This document shows positions 13,081 through 22,443 of a stretch of DNA of 64,000 bases, one piece after another. The notes below the pieces were generated by a model. That model made no database searches. It saw only the letters and a program-made list of their open reading frames with translations, and had not been told where the DNA came from. Made by a program: the position numbers and the translations under genes. Positions within the stretch are counted from its first letter, which is position 1; each line of letters starts with the position of its first letter. Source of the stretch: Rostrohypoxylon terebratum (Eukaryota > Ascomycota > Sordariomycetes > Xylariales > Hypoxylaceae); NCBI GenBank assembly GCA_022497145.1, contig MU385855.1, positions 248,001-312,000 on the forward strand, given 5' to 3'.

Positions 13081-13563
13081 GCTTATGGAATCTGGTGATT
13101 AGGGGTATGCAATAATTGAGTTCAATCAGATGAGGCTCTCGAGAATTGTTGTGGAGACAATCTGGGATGAGAATCGCCTAGACGCGTTTAGGCTTTGCCG
13201 TCGTAAGAAGATGGAAAATATGAGGGTACCAAGTCCCGAAATGGCATGCTCCTCGTAGATGATTCGAATTTTATGCGACGGAACCGTGAAAATTGAAGCT
13301 GATGAGATTGTATTACTCTTTTTTTTCACACGCTTCTTCCTTTTGGGTATTGTTTACGTGCGTTGATGTTGATTCAACATAGTGTGGAGTTGTTTAGTTG
13401 ACGTTCTTTCAGTTCTTTCACGTGTGGTAGGACGCTAAACGTTAAATCACTAAAGACACTAAATTTCCTAGTTTCAGCCCTAAAAAGGTGCTAAACTTTG
13501 TAATACTGTCAACCCGTAGTGCTGGGTTGGGTAAGAGCTCCCCCGTCCATGCCCTGAACAAAC

Positions 13564-13590
13564 ATTATAATTTATTATAATTTATAATTG
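13564..13590. repeat. AT-rich 10-bp tandem repeat
   Basis: ATTATAATTT twice followed by a partial third unit. No origin or gene assignment is possible from this alone. Confidence 0.7.
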
Positions 13591-13754
13591 ATCACCTTCA
13601 AAAACTTATCTTGAGATTATTATCGAGACTTAAACCATACATTCTTTTTAGTTCATGAACACTGACAGTTCTACGATACCTCGTCATTTTTAAGGGAATG
13701 ACTTGAGACCTAGCAAGCGTTACCTATCTCAACTGTTAATTCTGCATCAGAATC

Positions 13755-14054
13755 TTAAAAAGGCCTACATGATTTCGACATCAAGAAATAAGAGTCATAA
13801 TAGGCTTGATTCCATATGACGAACATGAAGATTGCTTCCCCCGGAGCGATATGAGCAGAGCGAAAATGGTACGAGATTCCCGACGTATACAGCAAAGGGC
13901 CGAAACACAGTTTGGACCGATGAACATCGCTGCCTGCACTCTCGTATGTACCTAGTTGATCGATTGGATTGGTGGCTTCCAACTTAGAGATCATATTGCC
14001 CTGCCTACGAGCTTTGGCGTTTCTTAACCCGAAGTCAAAATCTGCAATATCCAT
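13755..14054 (-). CDS. small hypothetical ORF, uncertain
   Basis: A 99-codon frame beginning MDIADFDFGLRNAKARRQG and ending in an aromatic-rich tail. It lies in the promoter of the amidoligase-like gene, on the opposite strand. The composition is protein-like, but I recognise no family and see no intron sites. The candidate TATA box at 14087 is only about 30 bases from the ATG, too close for a normal leader. It may be chance. Confidence 0.2.
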   Translation of the reverse strand: MDIADFDFGLRNAKARRQGNMISKLEATNPIDQLGTYESAGSDVHRSKLCFGPLLYTSGISYHFRSAHIAPGEAIFMFVIWNQAYYDSYFLMSKSCRPF

Positions 14055-14086
14055 AGTAAACTTTCACCTTGTAGAGAGGATGGGTT

Positions 14087-14092
14087 TATAAA
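14087..14092 (+). promoter_or_regulatory. TATA box of the amidoligase-like gene
   Basis: TATAAA, 113 bases upstream of the ATG at 14205, followed by a CT-rich stretch (CTTCTTTCTTCTTCTCT) typical of fungal transcription start regions. It is the centre of the perfect palindrome GTTTATAAAC (14084-14093). Confidence 0.55.
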
Positions 14093-14204
14093 CACAACTC
14101 TCACCCGGAGCGATCCCTTCTTTCTTCTTCTCTCCCCACCATTGGAGCAACACCACTCCTCAGGTTAACCGTTTTTCCTTCAAATACACTCTTCGCCTCT
14201 CACA

Positions 14205-15731
14205 ATGGATGCCTTAACCTTTGGCGTCAAGCTCGAGGCCGTTTTCTTCTATTCACGCGACTATGACCGACTCAACGAACCCCCGGGCGACCTGCCCCCA
14301 TTAATAGACATGACCTATGAGGAATTCAAGAAGCGCGAAGATAGGGCTTCTAGATGTGTTCATATGACGAAGCTCGGGCGAGAAAAAAACATGGCAAAGG
14401 AAGTTGAACAGCGAATCATGGATTTTGCCAGAGCCCTCCCAAGGGACTCGCGTGGTTTCCGACTTCAATTTCCCGACTATACCTCGGAGGACCCGCATCG
14501 AGTGCACCACCAGTGGCGGGTCAAAGTCAGTCCATCGATCAAGTTAGATGAGCAAGGCTACGACGGCCTTGACTACGGCGGTCTAGAGATCCTATCCCCA
14601 GCTCTCTACATCGACGAAAGAAGTTTTCGCGAAGTCAAGGAAGTTACCGACTGGCTGCGCAAAACCTTTCGGACTGCCGTGCCTCCGTCTTGCGGGCTTC
14701 ACGTCCACATTGGTTATGCGAAGTCCATAATTCCCCTGAGAACCCTTCAGAAACTGGCTGCCATTTGTTGGGCTGGCGATACTCTCTTTCAGCAGATGCA
14801 TCCCGTGTCCCGACGCTTCAATCATCACTGCCTCGGGCCGCGAGTCAAGTCCAACCTCGGTGATGGAAGAAAGGCAGGAGATTACTACACAGAAGATGAT
14901 CGCATCGTCTTGAACATGAGAAGGTTGTCATCAATTACGATGGCGGCAAGAGAGATAGCCGATAACAGGGAGCCTGATGTTGCGGCACTTCCCGCTTGCA
15001 TTCAGTCCATAACCGAGCGTGGGCTAGCTAGGCGACTTGAGAACACAAAATTTGACCGTACTAAGTCGCGCATCAAGCATGCTGAGATGCCCTCCAAGGA
15101 GGAGACTGAGATTTGCGAGAAGCCGGCTTATCAGCTGACCATTCCCGACCAGCCACTTAGGCTTCTCAAGGGCCACGGCATCTTAACCGGAGCAAGAGAG
15201 CTCTTCAGTTGCCTCAACTACAATGCCGTCGCGTCTCTCATGAGCAGCAACGCGCCGGGCGCATACTGCTTCGAGAACTACCTGGATCGCAAGAGGAACG
15301 TCGAGATGAGATACAATGGGAAACCAGTCAAGACCGTGGTATTTCGTCAAGCGGCAGGCTCGTTAGACGGCCACTGGGTAGGAACATATGCTAGAATCTG
15401 CATCGGGATTGCACGGTTCGCAGATACAGCCACCATGCCAAAAGTATGGCAGTTGATCTACGAGTGCCACCTCGCAGAAACATCACAACATCAGTACGAT
15501 GTTATCGACTTGCTACTCGACTTGGAACTACCTAAAGAGGCCGAATTCGTCCATAATAGACTAGAAAAGGGTTCGCTTGCCGAGGAAATGCTGCAACCGT
15601 TTCTATCGGGAAAGACTTGCACAATGTGCGACCATATTCTTCAGCGGGTGATGGCCTATCAGAAGAGTAGAACCCGTCGGTTGGATCGATCAGAAGTGCT
15701 GGAGAATTGGGAAAAGTGCGAGCAGTGGTGA
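14205..15731 (+). CDS. amidoligase-like protein (Amidoligase_2 / glutamine-synthetase-like COOH-NH2 ligase fold)
   Basis: Intronless, 508 aa, start in a good context (TCACAATGG). The family, expanded in fungi, is predicted to form amide bonds between carboxyl and amino groups with ATP; substrates are mostly unknown. Visible family landmarks in order: an N-terminal TFGVKLEAV strand (residues 5-13), WRVKVSPSI (104-112), GLEILSP (127-133, with Glu128), CGLHVHIG (163-170, two His) and TVVFRQAAGS (about 377-386) followed by a helix ending in ARICIGIARFA. From memory of the family, the first motif is usually FGVExE, the second has an Asp before the Ser, and the last is usually TxEFRQHxG; here Lys9, Ser109, Val379 and Ala383 occupy those places. 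His166, His168, Glu11 and Glu128 are kept. It may therefore be catalytically altered or inactive. No signal peptide is seen, so cytosolic. Neighbouring SGNH and SDR genes suggest an accessory group, but no shared pathway is shown. Confidence 0.8.
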   Translation: MDALTFGVKLEAVFFYSRDYDRLNEPPGDLPPLIDMTYEEFKKREDRASRCVHMTKLGREKNMAKEVEQRIMDFARALPRDSRGFRLQFPDYTSEDPHRVHHQWRVKVSPSIKLDEQGYDGLDYGGLEILSPALYIDERSFREVKEVTDWLRKTFRTAVPPSCGLHVHIGYAKSIIPLRTLQKLAAICWAGDTLFQQMHPVSRRFNHHCLGPRVKSNLGDGRKAGDYYTEDDRIVLNMRRLSSITMAAREIADNREPDVAALPACIQSITERGLARRLENTKFDRTKSRIKHAEMPSKEETEICEKPAYQLTIPDQPLRLLKGHGILTGARELFSCLNYNAVASLMSSNAPGAYCFENYLDRKRNVEMRYNGKPVKTVVFRQAAGSLDGHWVGTYARICIGIARFADTATMPKVWQLIYECHLAETSQHQYDVIDLLLDLELPKEAEFVHNRLEKGSLAEEMLQPFLSGKTCTMCDHILQRVMAYQKSRTRRLDRSEVLENWEKCEQW

Positions 15732-16659
15732 TAGTATCTATGACTGCATATCTGGGTATGAGGGAAGGCGTTGTGGCTTTGAGGCATGCATTAAGTCGGC
15801 GAATCTTGATTTGCTGATGATAAGCAGTAGGCTTATTCCCTACAGGTCTGAAAAGGGGGTGATGGGGGTTGAATGGGAGAATGTCAATGATCGTATCTTG
15901 TGTTTGTTTTTAAACATAGAGCTACTAGCAATAGAAATATCCAACGCCGTGTGTGAATTTTAGAACTAAAAATGTGACACAACCCGTGGTCTGAAATAGA
16001 TGGTAATGATGAAGCTGAAAGTTTTACGATGTACCTAGTTGGTTGATCGGCAAGGTGTGTCAGCAGGAGGATTAGCTTCCCGTCTGCTCGCATGCAAGCC
16101 GCGCGTATTGAGCGCCGTCATTGGTGAAATGAGAACACCGGCGACCATCGACTAATCCATGCCAAGTCTGTAAGGCGTTGCTTGTTTGATGAGTGACGTA
16201 GTACAATCCAGCAAAACCTCGTGCCGTTTTGCCGATTGCCTATTGCTTTAAAATTTACCTTGGTACTTAATCTAGGGGGTGAATAGGTAACGTTCATGGA
16301 GAAGCCCCTTACAAAGGGCTGTAAGCATTCACTATACCCCCAAGGCCGACCGGTCATGGTGTAATATTCAGAGAAACTACTTTAGAAGACCGCCCAAGGA
16401 GATCTATAGCATCCGTAGCCGCGTTGTTCTCAACAGGTTGCAATGCTCAGCATTAATAGATCAGCAAGTGTGGCTGCAGTCGCGTTAATCCTCATAGGTG
16501 AGCTGTGAAATATATAGGAGTTTTAAACCAATAGGTAGACTGATATCCGATCGTGTAGCGCTCTTCTTTTTTACCCACACGGTCGACGTCGAGTACCAAT
16601 GGAACCGTTTCGCCCATGGCAAGAATAAAACTTCGCACGATGGAGCTGTGGCAGGTGGC
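15732..16659. other. intergenic between amidoligase-like and SGNH genes
   Basis: Holds the 3' untranslated region of the amidoligase-like gene and the upstream region of the SGNH gene. A small hairpin AGCCCC..GGGCT lies near 16303-16321. An in-frame ATG at 16498 would add 54 non-family residues to the SGNH protein. Confidence 0.4.
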
Positions 16660-17394
16660 ATGCCTTTACGAATCATGTTCATTGGCGCCTCGGTAACGCG
16701 TGGTGAGGTATCAACAGGGGATCGAGGATATAGAAAACAGCTGCGAGATAAGCTCACGTCCCTGGGTAATCCGGTCAACTGTGTCGGGTTCAACCGCTTT
16801 GGCGACTTCCCCGACAACGATGTCGAGGGTTACGGCGCCGCACGAATCAGACAACTTCGCGATCACGCGGAACAAGCTGTACCGTACCTCCAACCGAATC
16901 TTGTACTCGTCCAAGTCGGCACCAGCGACTGTTTCCAAAAAGATGACCCCGCAAATATCTTGACACGGATGCGCGACCTCGTCGAGTATTTGCTAGAAGC
17001 CTCGCCGAAAGCTACGGTCATCATGTCGACTCTCGTGACGACCCCAGACCCAGAAGTCGAGCCATGTATGAAGAGCGCGAACGCACAAATCCGCCAAGTA
17101 GCCGCCGATCTAATCCGGGAAAAGAAGCCGGTCGCAATAGCGGAAATGCACTACGATCAGGGGCTTCCCGGTCGACCTAAACCTGAGGACATTGGAGGAG
17201 ACCGTATCCACCCTACAGATGAAGGTTACTTCATGATGGGAGATATCTTCATGGAGAAAATCCGCGAGGTGGAAGAGATGGGATTTCTGAAGTACCCGAC
17301 GGATAATGGAATCCCCGAAGACGGAGATGCGAGCAGAGAGGTTGAGGACCAGCTTAAAGAGAAGGCGGAAAAAGAACATCCTTTGAAAGCATAG
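16660..17394 (+). CDS. SGNH/GDSL-type hydrolase (probable esterase)
   Basis: Intronless, 244 aa from the ATG at 16660. Block I is GASVTRGE, with Ser11 as the expected nucleophile. The glycine block is VEGYGAARI. Block III reads VGTSDC, so Ser89 stands where most family members have Asn (GTND). Block V is DRIHP with Asp181 and His184. The fold order matches fungal SGNH esterases that act on carbohydrate or lipid esters, though the substrate cannot be told. I chose 16660 because the protein then begins MPLRIMFIGAS, as relatives do; an in-frame ATG at 16498 would give 298 aa with an unrelated, partly hydrophobic extension. No clear signal peptide is present from the chosen start, so it is probably intracellular. 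The tail (from about residue 225) is charged and Glu/Lys-rich. It lies 0.9 kb after the amidoligase-like gene, on the same strand. Confidence 0.82.
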   Translation: MPLRIMFIGASVTRGEVSTGDRGYRKQLRDKLTSLGNPVNCVGFNRFGDFPDNDVEGYGAARIRQLRDHAEQAVPYLQPNLVLVQVGTSDCFQKDDPANILTRMRDLVEYLLEASPKATVIMSTLVTTPDPEVEPCMKSANAQIRQVAADLIREKKPVAIAEMHYDQGLPGRPKPEDIGGDRIHPTDEGYFMMGDIFMEKIREVEEMGFLKYPTDNGIPEDGDASREVEDQLKEKAEKEHPLKA

Positions 17395-17903
17395 CATCGG
17401 AGTCTAGGCGTACATTTGGATAGACGGGGATGCCGGACGGACTCTTGTGATTCGCAACCCGATCCGGTCGTCGGAACGGGTGCCTGTATCCGCACCTGCT
17501 CATCTTCTAGAAAATCGATGTTTAGAGTCGAGAACAATAGAATATACCTCGGTTGAGGAGTTCGATCTGTTTTGTAACATCTAAAAGTTGATTGAGTTTC
17601 GTTAGGACAATGGATCTTTCAACAAATGAAACGTGATGCACTTGTGAGCAATTTGATATTATGCATTTTATGCAAATTATACAGAAACCCAACTTCCCAG
17701 GGAAACTACAGCCTACAGGACCAAACGCAAACTTTGAATTTTATGGGAGAGCACAACCTGCAATTGAGTTCCCTCTCATAACTTCCATAGAGAAATGCCT
17801 TCCATTCATAATTTCCCTGACGCTTTTCAGCCACTTTTTGCGTTGAATCAAACAGCATATGAAGGTATGTGCCGTGATTTCCGCATTTACATTAATAATA
17901 CCT

Positions 17904-17927
17904 ACCTAGGACCTAGGACCTAGGTAC
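17904..17927. repeat. CCTAGG near-palindrome, triple form
   Basis: ACCTAGGACCTAGGACC followed by TAGGTAC: three AvrII-like CCTAGG cores spaced 7 bases apart. Related to the 17-mer at 18374 and 18447. Confidence 0.8.
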
Positions 17928-18373
17928 ACGGCGACGAAGAAGCGTTCAAACTTGGCTGCTGGATATTCCCGTGTGGTGTGCTCAATAGCGGACTTCCGAC
18001 TAGACCAAACTCCGAAGTTGCCACTCTAGGTTCTAGAGAGCAAGTTATAACTCGCTTGAAAGCCGGGTTGACAACGAATGTCTCGGTTGCCTGCAGAAAC
18101 AAAGCTGCCGTTGGGGTCACCGCTAGTCTTCCGCAGAACCCCCCCTTTCCGAGTCCTATGCGGCGGCATTCGCTCCCGTCGATTTGCAACTCCGCTTCAT
18201 TGTTGAAAAAGCACCTACCTAGCATCGAAGTGCATTTCTCTGGGTTCTTTGTACGTGTTCAATGCTGGTTCTGTGGTTCCTCAGGATAGGTGTTCTTGCA
18301 TGTAAGCTAGGCGCTGTTCATGCGCGAAGGTATACGTTTGACACTTTTTAATGTTCCTCCTATACCTGAGAAC

Positions 18374-18390
18374 TACCTAGGTCCTAGGTA
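18374..18390. repeat. CCTAGG near-palindrome (17-mer)
   Basis: Exact TACCTAGGTCCTAGGTA: two 8-base arms around one central base. Identical copies at 18447-18463 and 63122-63138. Confidence 0.85.
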
Positions 18391-18446
18391 CGGTAGAATT
18401 GTCTTGGAAGTCAATGGAGGTTTGAAGGTGGAAATCACAGACTGGG

Positions 18447-18463
18447 TACCTAGGTCCTAGGTA
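18447..18463. repeat. CCTAGG near-palindrome (17-mer)
   Basis: Second exact copy of TACCTAGGTCCTAGGTA, 73 bases from the previous one and just downstream of the SDR stop codon. Confidence 0.85.
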
Positions 18464-18534
18464 GGTAGAAAAATGATAGCTAGAAATGCACTATAACTCT
18501 GTTCCGTATAGGTACTAGGTCGTAGTACAGCTCT

Positions 18535-19567
18535 TTATGGCTTGATATCAGCGCTCTTAGCTACCTCTTCCCATTCGCCGCATATTTTGATCATGTTCTC
18601 GCACTTATCCCTAATTCTTCCCCATCCATCGCTTCCCAGGGGGACTCGTAAGGGTGTCTCTTTTCCTTCAGCTACGCCGGTTCCCTTGACCAGATCAATC
18701 ATAATTGAAACTGCCTTTTCGGCGTCACCTGGTTCATTTCCCACTATGCCTGCCTCGATATCCCGGGCAGCTGCATTAAACGGAGCGTAGTCGGGCATAC
18801 GTGGAGGCACATGGTTGATTTTGGCAAAAGCTCGCGTGCGAAAGTAGCCTGGTTCTATGATTAGGACCTTCAGACCGGGCGAGAACATAGCCAATTCTTT
18901 CGATAAGCATTCAACGGCACCTGCAAAAGTAATTAATGAGTACTCCATATAATTTAAAGGTGCCTCCAGGGCTATATAGAATACCGCGAAGAAACATTCG
19001 TAAGAGTGACAAGTTAGGTACCTTCGAGTGCAAATTTACTACCGCAGTAGCCAGCCGCACCAGGATCAGCATGCCAACCTGCTTGGGAACTGAGATACAA
19101 GAGCGTCCCTCTGTCCTTAGCTCGGAGCTTTGGAATGAGAGCTCTCGTGATGTTCAGGGGACCGTGGAAATTGGTATCGAAGACATCTTTAAGCTCTTGG
19201 GCACTGTCATTTGGCCATAAAAATGTTACACCCATTTACAATCGGTACAGGTCGAGTCAACAACTACTTACGAAAGTTCCTCGACAGCACCGCTGAGAAT
19301 ATAACCAGCGTTGTTCACGACGACATCTATACCGCCTGGGTATATATCCCATGCCTCGGCCATCTTGGCCTCGATTTCGGGGACAGGTGCTGTAACATCG
19401 AGTTCGAGTATTTTGGCACCAGTATCAACCAAATGTGCAAGCTTCGACGATGCGTTACGACCTGTCGCAATGACATTGTCGCCCAAGGCACGGAGCTGGC
19501 GGACGAATAGCTCGCCAAAGCCGCTAGAGCAGCCAGTAATAAGCCAAGTTTGGGGATACACCGCCAT
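18535..19567 (-). CDS. short-chain dehydrogenase/reductase (classical SDR)
   Basis: Three exons on the minus strand: 19567-19272, 19203-19022 and 18920-18535; predicted 287 aa. Intron 1 (68 bases) runs GTAAGT to GACAG; intron 2 (101 bases) runs GTACCT to TTGCAG. Both joins restore the frame (EELS-AQELKDVFDTN, and ALEG-AVECLSKEL). It is an NAD(P)-dependent oxidoreductase with a Rossmann fold. The cofactor motif TGCSSGFG is at 11-18, NNAG at 85-88, the conserved Asn at 110, the catalytic Ser in LSSQAG at about 137-138, and Tyr151-x3-Lys155 (YCGSK). After the active site comes the usual substrate segment EPGYFRTRAF. The arginine in TGR (residue 37) after the second strand suggests NADPH preference. 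The substrate is unknown; it resembles broad fungal ketoreductase/retinol-dehydrogenase-like members. No signal peptide, so cytosolic. Convergent with the SGNH gene. Confidence 0.9.
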
Positions 19568-20321
19568 TAGGCTCGATCTAAAACTGTAGATTATAGCTTG
19601 TATAAAAAGGAAAACTGATCACTAGAGCAAAATATCGAAGAGAGAAAGGCCTTCGACTCGTCGTGATAAACCTACTGTTAATATAGCAGTCTTGGATTAC
19701 CAATACATATTTTGGGGACTTAAGCCGAGTACGGAAAAGCGAGATTCACCATGGGCCCTCTGATCTATGGTCACGTCAAACGAAACTCACAGCAAACGTC
19801 ATTGTCTTATGCTAATGGATATATCGTCACCCCAATCGCTCCCTAGAATGCGGGCAGGCGGGCTGGCGGGGTGGACATCATCCGGATCAGCACTAAGCTA
19901 GGTAGGTACCTAGTATATGCTATCACCTCGCCAAGAATGATTATGAAGCAGGCGGAATTCATATAGATAGGTCAAGTATCTAGTATGAACTAGATTTTAA
20001 GTCATATCCTAACGATTTGTTTTATATGAAATATTGGCGGTGAAGGGATGACGGAAGTTGATTGAATTAGAGACGCGGGTGAGCTCCAAGGTTGTCAGTT
20101 TCTAAGTTCGTCTAGTCGGGTGTTAACAGGGAGAAGTTTTGAGGGGTCCACGTTCTGAGACTGGATGTCTTATCAAGCCACAAACTTCAAACTGTCTTTC
20201 GTACGAGACATTTTACATAAATTGTTTCTGGCATAAATTAAACATAAATGTTATGCAGCCATTACTTTATGCTGCATATCAGTTCATCTTCTCATTTACC
20301 CCAATCATCGGCGCAAAACCC

Positions 20322-20348
20322 CACTTCATCCACTTCATCCACTTCATG
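20322..20348. repeat. CACTTCATC nonamer repeat
   Basis: Three adjacent units, the last ending in G (CACTTCATG). Confidence 0.8.
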
Positions 20349-20570
20349 AGAAAATCCTCATTCAACTCTCCGATAGCTTTCGGCCTTTAAGCTCAGGTAA
20401 ATTTGCGACATCCTCTTTATCCCACCAGTATCTCATCATTATCATAACGAGCTACATACTTACACTAGTATAGATCCATCTCTAACATATGTGGATATTC
20501 GAATAAAAATAATGCTATCACCAATCGGAATGGCTTTGTTCCTGCAGACCTCGGGACCACCAAGCCTAAG

Positions 20571-20590
20571 TAGGACCTAGGACCTAGGTT
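20571..20590. repeat. CCTAGG near-palindrome, degenerate
   Basis: TAGGACCTAGGACCTAGGTT, a further copy of the dispersed CCTAGG element. Confidence 0.75.
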
Positions 20591-21607
20591 ATACCGTGAT
20601 CTAGAAGAACAGAAGAACACGCGTTTTGTGGGTGTGTGCGATCTGAGCGATCTTGCTCTCAAACCACGAGACAAACACGTTTCTGTACATCATCTGCCAG
20701 GCACAATGTAACTACTAACGAGCCATGAACAAGGGACTCTTATTATTAATGGATTTCCCTCATTCCTCATTGCTGGGAGCTGCCAAGCGCAGGGGTAGCT
20801 GACGAAGCTGACACCTCACAAAGACGTCTAGACATTCCCCCTCTAGGTAGGTCGGTAATAATAAAGGAGGCTTATATTGATACAGTTAGATCAGCCAAAC
20901 CTCGGAGTTAAAACCAACTGCTGGCAGCCGACTTGCTCAAAGAAGCCGCGCGGATGGATTGCTATTCGGCACGATATCCCATGGACATATTACCAAACGC
21001 ATCCCTGGCTGTAGGATCACAAAAAAACAATCTCAACAACTTTGACGACCTACTCAGAGGGGATGATTGGGATTGGACAACCGCAGCACCGCTATGGCGT
21101 GGAAAAAAGAAAAAAAAAGAAAAAAAGACGAGACTAGACCCCCTGAAAGTTGGGGTGAAATCACCCGCATGTAAGTATAGCATACATCTTACTGCAATAG
21201 AAACCGGTAGTTCAAGGCTGATCCCAGCTGCAAAAATCTAGATAGCACTCTTACGTGGGTTTCACTATTACAGCTATTGCCGTGAACAATAGAGCGGGAA
21301 GCTACTAGGTAGTCAGGAACCGCCTGTTTCAGCCAATCTGCGACGGTAGGGGCCGCGACTAAGCAACAATATTGAAAAGAAACCCAACAGCGAATCCTTC
21401 CAATTTACCACCTTCCTTTGTCCTCTTACAAAAGCTCAAAGAGCCTTGTGGGCGGGAAGGCCAAACCACGCTTCAGCGGGTCCCCAGGCCGCCAACAAAG
21501 CGCCCTTTGAGAGCAGATTATCACGAGCGATGCGACAGAAATAGCCTTTCAGGTGGGTATCCATGGATTCGGTGGCTCGGGGGTCTCAGACCAGCATACG
21601 GCCAGCA

Positions 21608-21614
21608 TATATAA
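21608..21614 (+). promoter_or_regulatory. TATA box of the secreted-protein gene
   Basis: TATATAA, 176 bases before the ATG at 21784, with a pyrimidine-rich leader after it. Confidence 0.6.
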
Positions 21615-21783
21615 GTCGAATGGCCTCAACCCAAGATGTAGGTTCGTCAGCAACAGGTCTTTTTGCCCATTCTCTGCATTCCTTCACTATCACAGCCAGT
21701 CGGCCAGTCATTCCTTCTAAACAAACATAAAAAATTTGTTCAAGTTCAAACCCACCCTCCTTTCACACATACAACCCTTCAAG

Positions 21784-22443
21784 ATGCGCTGCAGCGTACT
21801 GTCCTTCCTTACCTCCGCGGCGGCTGTGTCCGCCGCTGTCATTCCCGAGAAGCGCGGCACTTCCATCTCCGTGACGCCGCACGACTCCTACTCGAGCTCG
21901 ATCGGCGTGCTGGGCTGCAAGATCAACACCAACCGCGCGGCGTACTGGCCCTCGGCGCCGGACTGCAACAACCTGTGCGTGAAGGTGACCGCGAACGGGC
22001 GGTCCGTGAACCTGCTCAAGATCGACCAGTCGGGCGGGGCCTACGACATCTCGTACGACGCGTGGAACTACCTGATGACGGGGAAGAGCGCGACGGCGGC
22101 CCCGACGGCCGGCGGCGGGCTCGCCGCCACCTACGAGGACGTGCCGATGTCCGAGTGCGCCAGCCTGCTCAAGGACGGCCAACACCTGTCCTTCGCCGCC
22201 GCCAACAGCATGAACTTCATCAGCTCGTGCTCGGCTAGCACCTGGGTCGGCCAGAACTACGCTCTCTACAACATCCTCAACACCCAGTGCACCTGGGGCT
22301 ACGACGAGCTGTGCCACCTGCCCGACCCCAGCCAGGGCAACCAACCCATCTGCGAGCACCAGCTCGGCCTCACCGTGGCCCTATCCACGTGTCCCGTCAC
22401 CAACATTCTTTACCCTAGTGGCCAGACCTCTATTGCGGTATAA
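21784..22443 (+). CDS. small secreted protein, barwin/double-psi beta-barrel-like; candidate effector
   Basis: 219 aa, no intron. I chose the ATG at 21784 (TTCAAGATGCGC), which opens a signal peptide: MRCSVLSFLTSAAAVSAAVIP, with likely cleavage after the Ala-rich stretch and a possible KR site (PEKRG) at about 23-25. An upstream in-frame ATG at 21736 would spoil this. The mature part has an even spread of cysteines (GVLGCKI, DCNNLC, SECAS, SSCSAST, NTQCTW, DELCHLP, PICEHQ, STCPV), suggesting several disulphide bonds. The block VKVTANGRSVNLLKIDQSGGAYDIS looks like the conserved core of fungal secreted proteins with a barwin/RlpA-like fold; this is a resemblance, not a proven assignment. Codon use is extremely GC-rich at third positions, unlike the AT-rich flanks, which suggests strong expression. 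It probably acts outside the cell in wall remodelling or host interaction. Confidence 0.8.
   Translation: MRCSVLSFLTSAAAVSAAVIPEKRGTSISVTPHDSYSSSIGVLGCKINTNRAAYWPSAPDCNNLCVKVTANGRSVNLLKIDQSGGAYDISYDAWNYLMTGKSATAAPTAGGGLAATYEDVPMSECASLLKDGQHLSFAAANSMNFISSCSASTWVGQNYALYNILNTQCTWGYDELCHLPDPSQGNQPICEHQLGLTVALSTCPVTNILYPSGQTSIAV

Larger units (their letters stand above)
13081..14204. other. intergenic between CDC16 and the amidoligase-like gene
   Basis: Divergent promoter region. It contains an AT-rich 10-bp tandem (ATTATAATTT, 13564-13590) and a run of CTAAA words at about 13431-13500. A minus-strand frame of 99 codons opens at 14054, close to a palindromic TATA-like box. No known protein is recognised. 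Confidence 0.45.
17395..18534. other. intergenic with CCTAGG elements
   Basis: Between the convergent SGNH (+) and SDR (-) genes. Three copies of the CCTAGG near-palindrome lie here (17904-17927, 18374-18390, 18447-18463). Both strands of 17920-18289 are open for about 100 codons, with no recognisable protein. Confidence 0.5.
19568..21783. other. divergent upstream region of the SDR and secreted-protein genes
   Basis: No supported gene. Contains TATA-like TATAAAAAGG near the SDR start (about 19600), a CCTAGG element (20571-20590), a CACTTCATC 9-mer repeat (20322-20348), and a TATA box at 21608 serving the secreted protein. Poly-A/G purine tracts occur near 21100-21130. Confidence 0.5.

Noticed and set aside
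21663..22359. Long frames of 191 (+) and 198 (-) codons overlapping the secreted-protein gene
   Set aside because: Both are by-products of very high third-position GC in the real gene, and are rich in Arg, Ala, Gly and Val with no signal peptide or motif.
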